From Ilumatobacteraceae bacterium (GTDB lineage Bacteria > Actinomycetota > Acidimicrobiia > Acidimicrobiales > Ilumatobacteraceae): DNA of 64,000 nucleotides. Below the pieces are notes generated by a model. It saw nothing but the letters and a program-made list of their open reading frames with translations, did not search any database and was not told the origin of the DNA. Position numbers and translations under genes: made by a program. Numbering within the stretch: the stretch's first letter is position 1; every line of letters starts with the position of its first letter. Positions 28,783 through 36,453 of the stretch are shown in pieces. The DNA lies in the NCBI GenBank assembly GCA_033344875.1, contig JAWPMO010000001.1, positions 4,861,595-4,925,594 on the forward strand, given 5' to 3'.

Positions 28783-28796
28783 ACTACCGCCGTAGT
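28783..28796. promoter_or_regulatory. Fe-S box upstream of sufD (perfect copy)
   Basis: ACTAC-CGCC-GTAGT is a perfect inverted repeat. Its last T is the first base of the -10 hexamer TAGAAT, a typical place for a repressor to exclude RNA polymerase. Confidence 0.7.
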
Positions 28797-28801
28797 AGAA
28801 T
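28796..28801 (+). promoter_or_regulatory. -10 hexamer TAGAAT for sufD
   Basis: TAGAAT ends 9 bases before ATG 28811, so the sufD-Rieske-sufC transcript is probably leaderless. It overlaps the Fe-S box. Confidence 0.55.
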
Positions 28802-28810
28802 TCCCCTCCG

Positions 28811-29914
28811 ATGACTGTGCTGGACCTCGACCACCTCGACGCGATCGAACTGCCGACTGCCGATGAGGAGATCTGGCGTTACAGCCGCATCGGCGACCTC
28901 GACCTGTCGGCGTTCCGACGCGTCGACACCACGCCGGACGTCACCGGTCCGACCGAGTTCGTGCAGGTCGGTGGTGACGGCCTCGACCTGTTCCCCGATG
29001 ACACGCCCGACGTGTTCGCCGCGATCAATCTGCGGGCGGCGAGCCAGGTGCACGTCGTCGTGCCGGCCAACACCACGGTCGACGGGTCGATCGTCATCAC
29101 CCATACGGTGCCCGCCGACGGGTCGCTCGTGTCGCCACGCCTCGTCGTCGAAGCCGGCGACAACTGCGAGGTCACGATCGTCGAACGGTTCGTGTCGGCA
29201 GCCGACGGCGCCGCACTGGTCCTTCCGGTGCTGCAGATGGCCGTGGGCCAGGCGGCCCGCGTCAACTACCTCGCCGTCAACGAACTCAGCGAGCAGGCGT
29301 GGTCGATCGGGAACCAGCAGGCGGTGGGGCAGCGCGATTCGCAGACGCTGCTCGCGACCGTCGCACTCGGTGGCGACTACGCCCGCGTCAGCACCAACGC
29401 CCGGGTCTCGGGTCGCGGCGCATCCACCCGTCAGGTCGCCCTCTATTTCGCCGGCGGCACGCAGATGCACGACTTCCGCACCACTCAAGATCACGACGCG
29501 CCCAACACCAACAGCGACCTCCTCTTCAAGGGTGCCGTGCAAGATCATGCCGCCAGCGTCTACACCGGTCTGATCAAGATCCGTGAGCACGCCAACGGCA
29601 CGGCGGCGTACCAGACCAACCGCAACCTGACGCTCTCCGAGGGCGCCTGGGCCGAGAGCGTGCCGAACCTCGACATCCGCACCAACGACGTCAAGTGCTC
29701 GCACGCATCCACCGTCGGCCCCATCGACGAAGACCAGCGCTTCTACCTCGAGAGCCGCGGCGTCCAGCCCGAGATCGCCGAGCGTCTCGTCGTGCTCGGA
29801 TTCTTCGACGAGGTCCTGTCGCAGCTCCCGGCCCACGACCTCGCCGCCGAGCTCCGGGCCCGCGTCGCCGCCAAGCTGAACATCGGCGCCACCGACGAGG
29901 AGGCCACCTCATGA
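28811..29914 (+). CDS. sufD: Fe-S cluster assembly protein SufD
   Basis: A 367-residue SufD, partner of SufB and SufC in the SUF scaffold and linked to iron entry. The conserved C-terminal core LDIRTNDVKCSHASTVGPID contains the His used at the SufB-SufD interface, and FYLESRGVQPEIAERLVVLG follows as in the family. It starts 43 bases after the four-cysteine gene and overlaps the Rieske gene by four bases (ATGA), so sufD-Rieske-sufC form one operon. Confidence 0.96.
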   Translation: MTVLDLDHLDAIELPTADEEIWRYSRIGDLDLSAFRRVDTTPDVTGPTEFVQVGGDGLDLFPDDTPDVFAAINLRAASQVHVVVPANTTVDGSIVITHTVPADGSLVSPRLVVEAGDNCEVTIVERFVSAADGAALVLPVLQMAVGQAARVNYLAVNELSEQAWSIGNQQAVGQRDSQTLLATVALGGDYARVSTNARVSGRGASTRQVALYFAGGTQMHDFRTTQDHDAPNTNSDLLFKGAVQDHAASVYTGLIKIREHANGTAAYQTNRNLTLSEGAWAESVPNLDIRTNDVKCSHASTVGPIDEDQRFYLESRGVQPEIAERLVVLGFFDEVLSQLPAHDLAAELRARVAAKLNIGATDEEATS

Positions 29915-30246
29915 GCACCGCAACCACCACGGTCTGTGCACTCGACGAGCTCGAGCCGGGCACCGCTCGCAAGTTCGACGTCGGCGGCATCGCCGTCGCG
30001 GTCGTCCGCATCGACGACGACGTGTACGCGATCGGCGACGTGTGCAGCCATGCCAACGTGTCGTTGTCCGAGGGTGAGGTGTGGTGCGACGAGAAGGAGC
30101 TCGAGTGTCCCAAGCACAGCAGCGCCTTCAGCCTCGTCACCGGTGAACCGCAGACGCTCCCGGCCACGCAGCCCGTGCCGGTGTTCGATGCATCGGTCGT
30201 CGACGGCAGCATCGTCGTGTCGGTCGCTCTGGAGGTGGAGTCATGA
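29911..30246 (+). CDS. Rieske-type [2Fe-2S] ferredoxin of the suf operon
   Basis: A 111-residue Rieske protein. The cluster ligands are in CSHANVSLSEGEVW and ECPKHSSAF (C-x-H and C-x2-H). There is no membrane anchor, as in non-haem dioxygenase-type ferredoxins. It overlaps both sufD and sufC by ATGA, so the three are translationally coupled. Such a ferredoxin is common between sufD and sufC in actinobacteria and is thought to supply electrons or accept a cluster; that role is not shown here. Confidence 0.93.
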   Translation: MSTATTTVCALDELEPGTARKFDVGGIAVAVVRIDDDVYAIGDVCSHANVSLSEGEVWCDEKELECPKHSSAFSLVTGEPQTLPATQPVPVFDASVVDGSIVVSVALEVES

Positions 30247-31028
30247 GCACCCTGAAGATCGAGAACCTGCACGCCACGGTCGGCGGCAAGGAGATCCTGA
30301 GGGGCATCGACCTGACGATCTCGTCGGGCGAGGTCCACGCCGTCATGGGGCCGAACGGCGCCGGCAAGAGCACGCTGTCCGCGGTCATCATGGGCAGGCC
30401 CGGCTACGAGGTCACCGAGGGATCGGTCACGCTCGACGACGTCGACGTGCTGGCGCTGCCGGCATGGAAGCGCGCCGTCGCCGGTCTGCACCTGGTGATG
30501 CAGTACCCGACCGAAGTGCCCGGCGTCCTGCTCGACGACGTGCTCGGCGAGGCGCTGACCAGCCGTGGTCGCGACATCTCCGGCCTCGGCGACGTGCTGC
30601 GGACCGAGGCCGCACGCATCAACTTCGAAGAACGGTTCCTCCATCGGCCGCTCAACGTCGACCTGTCCGGCGGCGAGAAGAAGCGCAACGAGACCCTGCA
30701 GCTCGCGGTGCTCCAGCCGAAGATCGCGATCCTCGACGAACTCGACTCCGGCCTCGACATCGACGCGCTCCGCGACTGTTCGCGGCGGGTCGAAGACCTC
30801 AGCAACGAAGGTGATCTCGGGGTGCTCGCCATCACGCACTACAGCCGCCTGCTGACCGAGCTCAAGCCCGACCACGTCCACATCCTCGTGAAGGGTCGGA
30901 TCGTCACCTCCGGCGGGCCCGAACTCGCCGATGTGCTCGAGTCCGACGGGTACGGAGCCTTCGTGCCCGACGACGACGCCGACGAACCGGCCTCGTCGGG
31001 CGGGCTCGACGACCTGTTCGCCCTCTGA
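30243..31028 (+). CDS. sufC: Fe-S cluster assembly ATPase SufC (first copy)
   Basis: A 261-residue ABC-type ATPase that drives the SufBD scaffold. Walker A is GPNGAGKST near residues 38-46, signature LSGGEKKRNETLQ, and Walker B ILDELDSGLDIDALRD, followed by ITHYSR. Length is normal. It is the last gene of the sufD operon, followed by a hairpin. A second SufC with intact motifs is encoded at 56509-57279, so the genome has two ATPases for one visible SufBD pair. Confidence 0.95.
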   Translation: MSTLKIENLHATVGGKEILRGIDLTISSGEVHAVMGPNGAGKSTLSAVIMGRPGYEVTEGSVTLDDVDVLALPAWKRAVAGLHLVMQYPTEVPGVLLDDVLGEALTSRGRDISGLGDVLRTEAARINFEERFLHRPLNVDLSGGEKKRNETLQLAVLQPKIAILDELDSGLDIDALRDCSRRVEDLSNEGDLGVLAITHYSRLLTELKPDHVHILVKGRIVTSGGPELADVLESDGYGAFVPDDDADEPASSGGLDDLFAL

Positions 31029-31042
31029 TCCGAGCTGAGCGC

Positions 31043-31063
31043 CCGCCGACTTCGGCTCGGCGG
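31043..31063 (+). terminator. Hairpin terminator after sufC
   Basis: CCGCCGA and TCGGCGG form a perfect 7-bp stem around CTTCGGC, which contains a TTCG-type loop. It starts 15 bases after the sufC stop. Confidence 0.6.
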
Positions 31064-31086
31064 TGACAGTCTGCAACCATCTCGGC

Positions 31087-32367
31087 ATGGCAGACGCGAC
31101 CGATGAACTCCAGGGCTGGCTCGACGACAATTGGGATCCGGACCTGACGGTCGCCGAGTGGTGGCAGCGGCTCGGACTCGCCGGGTGGTCGGCGCCGTCG
31201 CTGCCCGAGCACGCCTACGGCAAGGGGCTGTCACGCAACGACGCCAACCGGGTCGCCGAGACGATCTCCGACCACGGAGCCCTCGGGGCACCCGGTGGCC
31301 TCGGGCTGCTGCTGGCCGCGCCCACGATCGCGATGCACGGCTCACAGGAGCAGATCGACCACTACGTCCGTGACATCGTGACGGGGCAGCGGGCGTGGTG
31401 TCAGCTCTTCAGCGAGCCGGTCGCCGGCAGCGATCTGGCCGGGCTGCAGACGAAGGCCGAACTCGACGGTGAGGAGTGGATCGTCAACGGCCAGAAGGTC
31501 TGGACCTCCGGTGGGCACTTCGCCGACCTCGGCATGTTGATCGCCCGCACCAACTCCGACGCACCCAAGCACCAGGGCATCAGCTACTTCGCGATCGACA
31601 TGCACCAGCCGGGCGTCGACATCCGCCCGCTGCGCGAGATGACCGGTCGGGCGCTGTTCAACGAGGTCTTCATGAGCGATGCTCGCGTCGCCGACGATGC
31701 GCTGATCGGCGACCGCAACAACGGGTGGGCGGTCGCCAACTCGACGCTGATGTTCGAGCGGGCCGGTCTCAGCTCGGGCTCGGGGCACGCGGCCTCGAGC
31801 GCCGCGCTGCCGGGCACGGTCGCCGGGCACCTCGACCAGCGTGCCGGCGACTTCGTCAGCAAGCGATCGGGTGGCGGAGGTGGCCAGTTCCGCGGCGCCG
31901 GTCGGATGCTGATCGAGCTCGCCAAGTCGGAAGGCAGGGCCGACGACCCGAGTATCCGCCAGGACCTGATGCGGCTCCACACGCTCGCCGAGATCGGCCG
32001 GTACAACAACCTGCGGCTCAAGGGCGAGAAGGCCCGCGGTGGCGACATCCCCGGAATCGGCAACATCGGCAAGCTGTCGATGAGCGAGATGATGCGGCTC
32101 CAGCGCGATCTCGGTCTCCGGGTGATCGGCGCCAACGCCATGCTGCACGCGTACGACGGCGACGGCAAGCAAGCGCTCGACGCTGCCACCGGCAAGCCGA
32201 TGAACGGCTTCGTCACCGAACTGGCGCTGTTCGCACAAGCGCCCCCGATCTACGGCGGGACCGACCAGGTGCAGCGCAACATCATCGGCGAGCGGGTCCT
32301 CGGCCTCCCCAAGGAACCGGGCCACGACCGCAACACCCCCTTCAGCGACCTCCCCAAGAACGCCTGA
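31087..32367 (+). CDS. Acyl-CoA dehydrogenase family protein
   Basis: A 426-residue flavoprotein that oxidises an acyl-CoA to the enoyl-CoA. CQLFSEPVAGSDLAGLQTKA and NGQKVWTSGGHFADLGMLIA are the FAD-binding and substrate signatures, and PPIYGGTDQVQRNIIGERVLG near the C-terminus is the usual ending. The substrate may be branched or steroid-like, but this is not readable. It is convergent with htpX, with seven bases between the stops. Confidence 0.92.
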   Translation: MADATDELQGWLDDNWDPDLTVAEWWQRLGLAGWSAPSLPEHAYGKGLSRNDANRVAETISDHGALGAPGGLGLLLAAPTIAMHGSQEQIDHYVRDIVTGQRAWCQLFSEPVAGSDLAGLQTKAELDGEEWIVNGQKVWTSGGHFADLGMLIARTNSDAPKHQGISYFAIDMHQPGVDIRPLREMTGRALFNEVFMSDARVADDALIGDRNNGWAVANSTLMFERAGLSSGSGHAASSAALPGTVAGHLDQRAGDFVSKRSGGGGGQFRGAGRMLIELAKSEGRADDPSIRQDLMRLHTLAEIGRYNNLRLKGEKARGGDIPGIGNIGKLSMSEMMRLQRDLGLRVIGANAMLHAYDGDGKQALDAATGKPMNGFVTELALFAQAPPIYGGTDQVQRNIIGERVLGLPKEPGHDRNTPFSDLPKNA

Positions 32368-32374
32368 CTCGCGA

Positions 32375-33238
32375 TCAGATGGCGAGGAGGCGGCGGATGC
32401 GCTCGTCGGTCGGCGGGTGGGTCGAGAACAGCTTGGCGAAGTTGTTGCCCTGGCTGCCGCCCCGAGCCTCGGCGAGCGGGTTGTGGATGTAGTGCGAGGC
32501 CTGTGCCGGCTGCACGGCCATCGGCCGTTGCGTCGCGATCGCCTCGATCTTCTGCAGCGCCCGAGCCAGCGGGGCGCCCGAGCCGATCAACTCGGCGGCG
32601 CCTCGGTCGGCCTCGTATTCGCGCGACCGTGACACGGCCATCTGGATCAGCGACGCGGCGATCGGAGCGATGATCGCCACCGCGATCATGATCAGCGGGT
32701 TCCCGCCGTTGCGGCGATCACGGCCGCCGAACATCGACGAGTACATGGCGATCTGGGCCATGAACGAGATCGCCGTCGCGATGGCGGCAGCGACCGAACC
32801 GATGAGGATGTCGCGGTGCTTCACGTGCATCAGTTCGTGTGCCATCACGGCTTCGACCTCGTCGCGGGTCAACGACTGCAGGAGCCCTTCGGTGGCGCAC
32901 ACGACGGCATGTTTGGGCCCCCGGCCGGTGGCGAACGCGTTGGGTTGGGCGTTCGGTGAGATCGCGATCGTCGGCATCGGCATGTTCGCCCGAGTCGCGA
33001 GTTGTTCGATCATGTCGTAGAAGTCGGGCGCCTGCTCTCGCGTGATCACGCGGGCCTTGGCCGACTTCAGCGCGAGCTTGTCGCTGAACCAGTAGGAGCC
33101 GCCGACCATCACGAGCGCGGCGACGAGGCCGATCACCAGTGACGTGCTGCTGCCCCCGCCGAGAATGCCGGCGACGGCCACGATCAGCCCGCCGAGGCCA
33201 GCGAGGAGGACGGTGGTCTTCATCGTGTTCTTGAACAT
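32375..33238 (-). CDS. htpX: Membrane zinc metalloprotease HtpX
   Basis: A 287-residue M48 protease for quality control of membrane proteins. There are two N-terminal transmembrane segments (about 8-50), the zinc motif HELMHVKH near residue 130 and the third ligand in SREYEADRGAAELIG. Two further hydrophobic segments lie between. The C-terminus FSTHPPTDERIRRLLAI is typical. ATG 33238 begins MFKNTMKTTVLLAGL, the family N-terminus; upstream codons are read-through. Confidence 0.95.
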   Translation of the reverse strand: MFKNTMKTTVLLAGLGGLIVAVAGILGGGSSTSLVIGLVAALVMVGGSYWFSDKLALKSAKARVITREQAPDFYDMIEQLATRANMPMPTIAISPNAQPNAFATGRGPKHAVVCATEGLLQSLTRDEVEAVMAHELMHVKHRDILIGSVAAAIATAISFMAQIAMYSSMFGGRDRRNGGNPLIMIAVAIIAPIAASLIQMAVSRSREYEADRGAAELIGSGAPLARALQKIEAIATQRPMAVQPAQASHYIHNPLAEARGGSQGNNFAKLFSTHPPTDERIRRLLAI

Positions 33239-33302
33239 CGTGCGACTCACGATATCGACGGCGCGATCGGTACGGTTCGGAGATGGCCGGTCCCGACGAC
33301 GC

Positions 33303-34577
33303 ATGTCCCGCTGCGGTCAGCCGAGTGCGGCAGTGAGTCGAGACAAGTTCCCGGGCTGGCGGGTCGTCACCGGCTGCTTCATCTGCCTGACCACGGGGTC
33401 GGGCCTCGGCTTCTACGGTCTGGCCGTCTACCTCAATGCGCTGAGCAACGAACGTGGCTGGGACGTCGCGTCGATCTCGCTCGCGACCACGTGGTTCTTC
33501 TTCGTCAGCGGCATCGCCGGGGTCTGGGCCGCGAGGCTGATCGTACGGTACGACATCCGGTACGTCGCGTCGGGTGGTGCGGTCGTCGCCGGGATCTCCC
33601 TCGCCGGGCTCGGTCAGGTCGACCGCCAGTGGCAGCTGTTCGTGGTGTACGGGTTCTTCGCGATCGGGTGGGCGCTGTCCGGCTTGGTCCCGATGACGAC
33701 GGTCGTGACGAGATGGTTCCACGCCAAACGTTCGGTGGCGCTCTCGGTGGCGTCGACCGGGCTGTCGGCCGGCGGCATCCTCATCACGCCGGCCGCGAAG
33801 TGGCTGCTCGACCGCCAGGGGCTCGCGACCGGGACGCCGTGGCTCGGTCTGGTGTTCGTGGTCGGCATCGTGCCGTTCACGCTCTGGCTGATCCGGCCCG
33901 ACCCTGCGGTGCTCGGCTGGCTCCCCGACGGCGAACGGGCAACGCCCGGCGCGGCGGCCCCGCAGGCGACCGGCACTCCGTATCGAGAAGCGATCGCGAG
34001 CAAGTTCTTCCTCTTCGTGACCATCGGCTACGTCCTCGCGCTGGGCTCCCAGGTCGGTGGGATCCAGCAGCTCGTCAAGCTCGTCGAGGAACGGACCACC
34101 GCCGACACGGCCGCCCTGGCCACGCTCGTGCTGGCGGCGACGTCGGTCGTCGCCCGGCTCATCGGCGGGAGGGTGATCGCCTCGCTCCCGATGATTCCGT
34201 TCACCGCTGGGCTGGCGTCGCTGCAGATGGTCGCCATGGTCGGGCTGGCCTTCGCCATGTCGACCACGCCGATCTTCGCGGCGATCATCCTGTTCGGTGC
34301 GACGATCGGCAACATCTTGATGCTGCAGCCGCTCCTGATCGCCGAGCGGTTCGGCGTGCGCGACTATCCCCGGATCTACAGCCGAGCGCAGCTGCTCGGC
34401 CTGGTGGGCACCGCCGGTGGCCCGCTCCTGCTCGGCTGGCTCCACGACGCCGCCGGCGGCTACCGGTCGTCGTATCTCGTCGCCGGCGCGCTCTCGCTGG
34501 CGGGAGCGATCGCCATCCTCTTCGCCGGACCGGCCAAGGTGTCGCTCGACGCCGAGCCCCGGGAGGTGCTGGTGTGA
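33303..34577 (+). CDS. Major facilitator superfamily transporter (monocarboxylate/oxalate-formate type)
   Basis: A protein of about 424 residues with twelve predicted membrane segments. FPGWRVVTGCFICLTTGSGL opens the first helix as in oxalate:formate antiporter-like MFS proteins. GLSAGGILITPAAKWL and YRSSYLVAGALSLAGA lie in later helices. The start is uncertain between ATG 33303 and GTG 33333. It heads a run of six genes in which most starts overlap the previous stop, suggesting a shared transport and catabolic role. The substrate is unknown. Confidence 0.88.
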   Translation: MSRCGQPSAAVSRDKFPGWRVVTGCFICLTTGSGLGFYGLAVYLNALSNERGWDVASISLATTWFFFVSGIAGVWAARLIVRYDIRYVASGGAVVAGISLAGLGQVDRQWQLFVVYGFFAIGWALSGLVPMTTVVTRWFHAKRSVALSVASTGLSAGGILITPAAKWLLDRQGLATGTPWLGLVFVVGIVPFTLWLIRPDPAVLGWLPDGERATPGAAAPQATGTPYREAIASKFFLFVTIGYVLALGSQVGGIQQLVKLVEERTTADTAALATLVLAATSVVARLIGGRVIASLPMIPFTAGLASLQMVAMVGLAFAMSTTPIFAAIILFGATIGNILMLQPLLIAERFGVRDYPRIYSRAQLLGLVGTAGGPLLLGWLHDAAGGYRSSYLVAGALSLAGAIAILFAGPAKVSLDAEPREVLV

Positions 34578-35980
34578 CCGAGCTGGTTCGTCGATCGGCG
34601 GTCGAACTCCGCGACATGATCGCCCGTCGTGAGGTGTCGGCGTGCGAGTTGCTCGACGCCTGCCTCGAACGGATCGAACGCGTGAATCCCCAGCTCAACG
34701 CCATCGTCACCATGGTCCCCGAGATGGCGCGCGAGTGGGCGGAAGCCGCCGATGCGGCCGTGGTCGCCGGTGACGACCTCGGTCCGCTCCACGGCTTGCC
34801 GATCGCGCACAAGGACCTCGAACCGACGGCCGGGATCCGCACCACCATGGGTTCGCCCCTGCTCGCCGACTTCGTCCCGTCGGAGGACGGCCTCGTGGTG
34901 CAGCGTCTCCGGGCCGCCGGTGCGGTCACGATCGGCAAGACCAACACCCCAGAGCTCGGCGCCGGCTCGCAGACGTTCAACCCGGTCTTCGGCGCGACCG
35001 TCAACCCGTACGACCTCACCCGGACCTGCGGCGGATCGAGTGGGGGAGCGGCGGTGGCGCTGGCCGCCGACATGATCCCGATCGCCGACGGCTCCGACAT
35101 GGGAGGCTCACTTCGCAACCCGGCCTCGTTCTGCAACGTGGTCGGCCTACGGCCCTCGGCGGGCCGGGTGCCGTCGTGGCCGAACAGCACCCCGTGGTCG
35201 TCGCTCGCGACGAAGGGTGCCATGGCCCGATCGGTCCGAGATCTCGCCCTGCAACTCCAGGTGCTCGCCGGGCCCGACCCGAGGGTACCGATCTCCCTGC
35301 CCGAGTCGGGCTCGCTGTTCACCGCCGACCTCGACGTCGATCTGGGTCAGGTTCGCGTCGCCTGGACACCGGATCTCGGCCTGCCGGTCGATGGTGCGGT
35401 CCGCGACGCGTTGGCCTTCGTGCCCGCGCAACTCGAGGAGTTGGGATGCGCCGTCGGCGAGGCGATGCCCGACCTGACCGACGCGCGCGAAATCTTCCAG
35501 ACGTTGAGGGCATGGCAGTTCGAGATCGCAGGCGGAGCCCTGTACGACCAGGCGCCCGACGACGTGAAGGACACGGTTCGGTGGAACATCGACGAGGCAC
35601 GTCGCCGCACGATGGTCGACCACACGCGAGCGACGGTCGAGCATGCTGCCCTGGTCGAGCGGGTGCGCAGCTTCTTCGACGAGTACGACGTCCTCGCACT
35701 GCCGACGTCGCAGGTCGTGCCGTTCGACGTCGGGCTCGACTGGCCGCGTGAGATCGACGGCACCACGATGCCCACGTACATCGACTGGATGCGGACCTGC
35801 TGCGACATCTCGCTCACGGGGTGCCCGGCGATCTCGATGCCCGCTGCGTTCACGCCCGACGGGCTCCCGGTGGGCGTGCAGTTCGTCGGCCGCCCGAGCG
35901 ACGACGTCGGCCTCCTGCGGTTCGCCCGGATGTGGGAACGATCGGTCGCCCCGACCCGTACTACGGTCCTCGATTCGTGA
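34574..35980 (+). CDS. Amidase (amidase signature family)
   Basis: A 468-residue hydrolase. The Ser-Ser-Lys triad is visible: Lys in GLPIAHKD near residue 77, Ser in the TCGGSSGGAAVALAADM stretch near 156 and Ser in DGSDMGGSLR near 180. SFCNVVGLRPSAGRVPSWP is a family signature. It starts with GTG overlapping the transporter stop (GTGA), so it is coupled to it and may act on an imported amide; that is inference. The alternative GatA role is unlikely because no gatB or gatC is near. Confidence 0.93.
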   Translation: MTELVRRSAVELRDMIARREVSACELLDACLERIERVNPQLNAIVTMVPEMAREWAEAADAAVVAGDDLGPLHGLPIAHKDLEPTAGIRTTMGSPLLADFVPSEDGLVVQRLRAAGAVTIGKTNTPELGAGSQTFNPVFGATVNPYDLTRTCGGSSGGAAVALAADMIPIADGSDMGGSLRNPASFCNVVGLRPSAGRVPSWPNSTPWSSLATKGAMARSVRDLALQLQVLAGPDPRVPISLPESGSLFTADLDVDLGQVRVAWTPDLGLPVDGAVRDALAFVPAQLEELGCAVGEAMPDLTDAREIFQTLRAWQFEIAGGALYDQAPDDVKDTVRWNIDEARRRTMVDHTRATVEHAALVERVRSFFDEYDVLALPTSQVVPFDVGLDWPREIDGTTMPTYIDWMRTCCDISLTGCPAISMPAAFTPDGLPVGVQFVGRPSDDVGLLRFARMWERSVAPTRTTVLDS

Positions 35981-36453
35981 CCCATCACAAGAACGTCCAG
36001 CGAGTGATCGACGCCGGTGCGGCGCTCGGCGTCGAGGTGCGACCGCACCACTTCCCCGAAGGCGCCAAGACCGCGCAGGATGCGGCCGACGCGATCGGCT
36101 GCGCCGTCGGCCAGATCGTGAAGAGCCTCATCTTCGGCGTCGACGGTGAGATCGTGCTCGCCTATGTGAGCGGCAGCAATCAGCTGGCCGAGCCGAAGCT
36201 GGCGGCCGCGGCAGGCGGCGAACGATGCGGCCGCGTCGACGCCGATGCCGTGCGAGCGGCGACCGGGTACCCGATCGGCGGTGTCCCACCCTTCGGCCAC
36301 ACGACCGAGCTCCGCGTCTTCATCGACCCCGATCTGTTGCAGTACGACGAGGTCTGGGCGGCCGCCGGCACCTGGAACGACGTCTTCCCGATCGAGCCGG
36401 CAGCGCTCGTCGAGGCCAGCGGCGGCACGGTCGTGGAGCTCCGCCGCGGATGA
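35977..36453 (+). CDS. YbaK/ProX-type aminoacyl-tRNA deacylase-like protein
   Basis: A 158-residue YbaK/EbsC-family protein that clears mischarged tRNA (for example Cys-tRNAPro) or acts on a free analogue. AAALGVEVRPHHFPEGAKTA, QIVKSLIFGVDGEIVLAYVS with the conserved Lys, and GYPIGGVPPFGH are diagnostic. It starts with GTG overlapping the amidase stop, and its stop overlaps the next start. Confidence 0.93.
   Translation: MTHHKNVQRVIDAGAALGVEVRPHHFPEGAKTAQDAADAIGCAVGQIVKSLIFGVDGEIVLAYVSGSNQLAEPKLAAAAGGERCGRVDADAVRAATGYPIGGVPPFGHTTELRVFIDPDLLQYDEVWAAAGTWNDVFPIEPAALVEASGGTVVELRRG

Noticed and set aside
33283-33334. A 17-codon leader peptide overlapping GTG 33333 of the MFS gene
   Set aside because: GGAG is directly adjacent to its ATG with no spacing, the peptide has no regulatory codon run, and the transporter start itself is uncertain.
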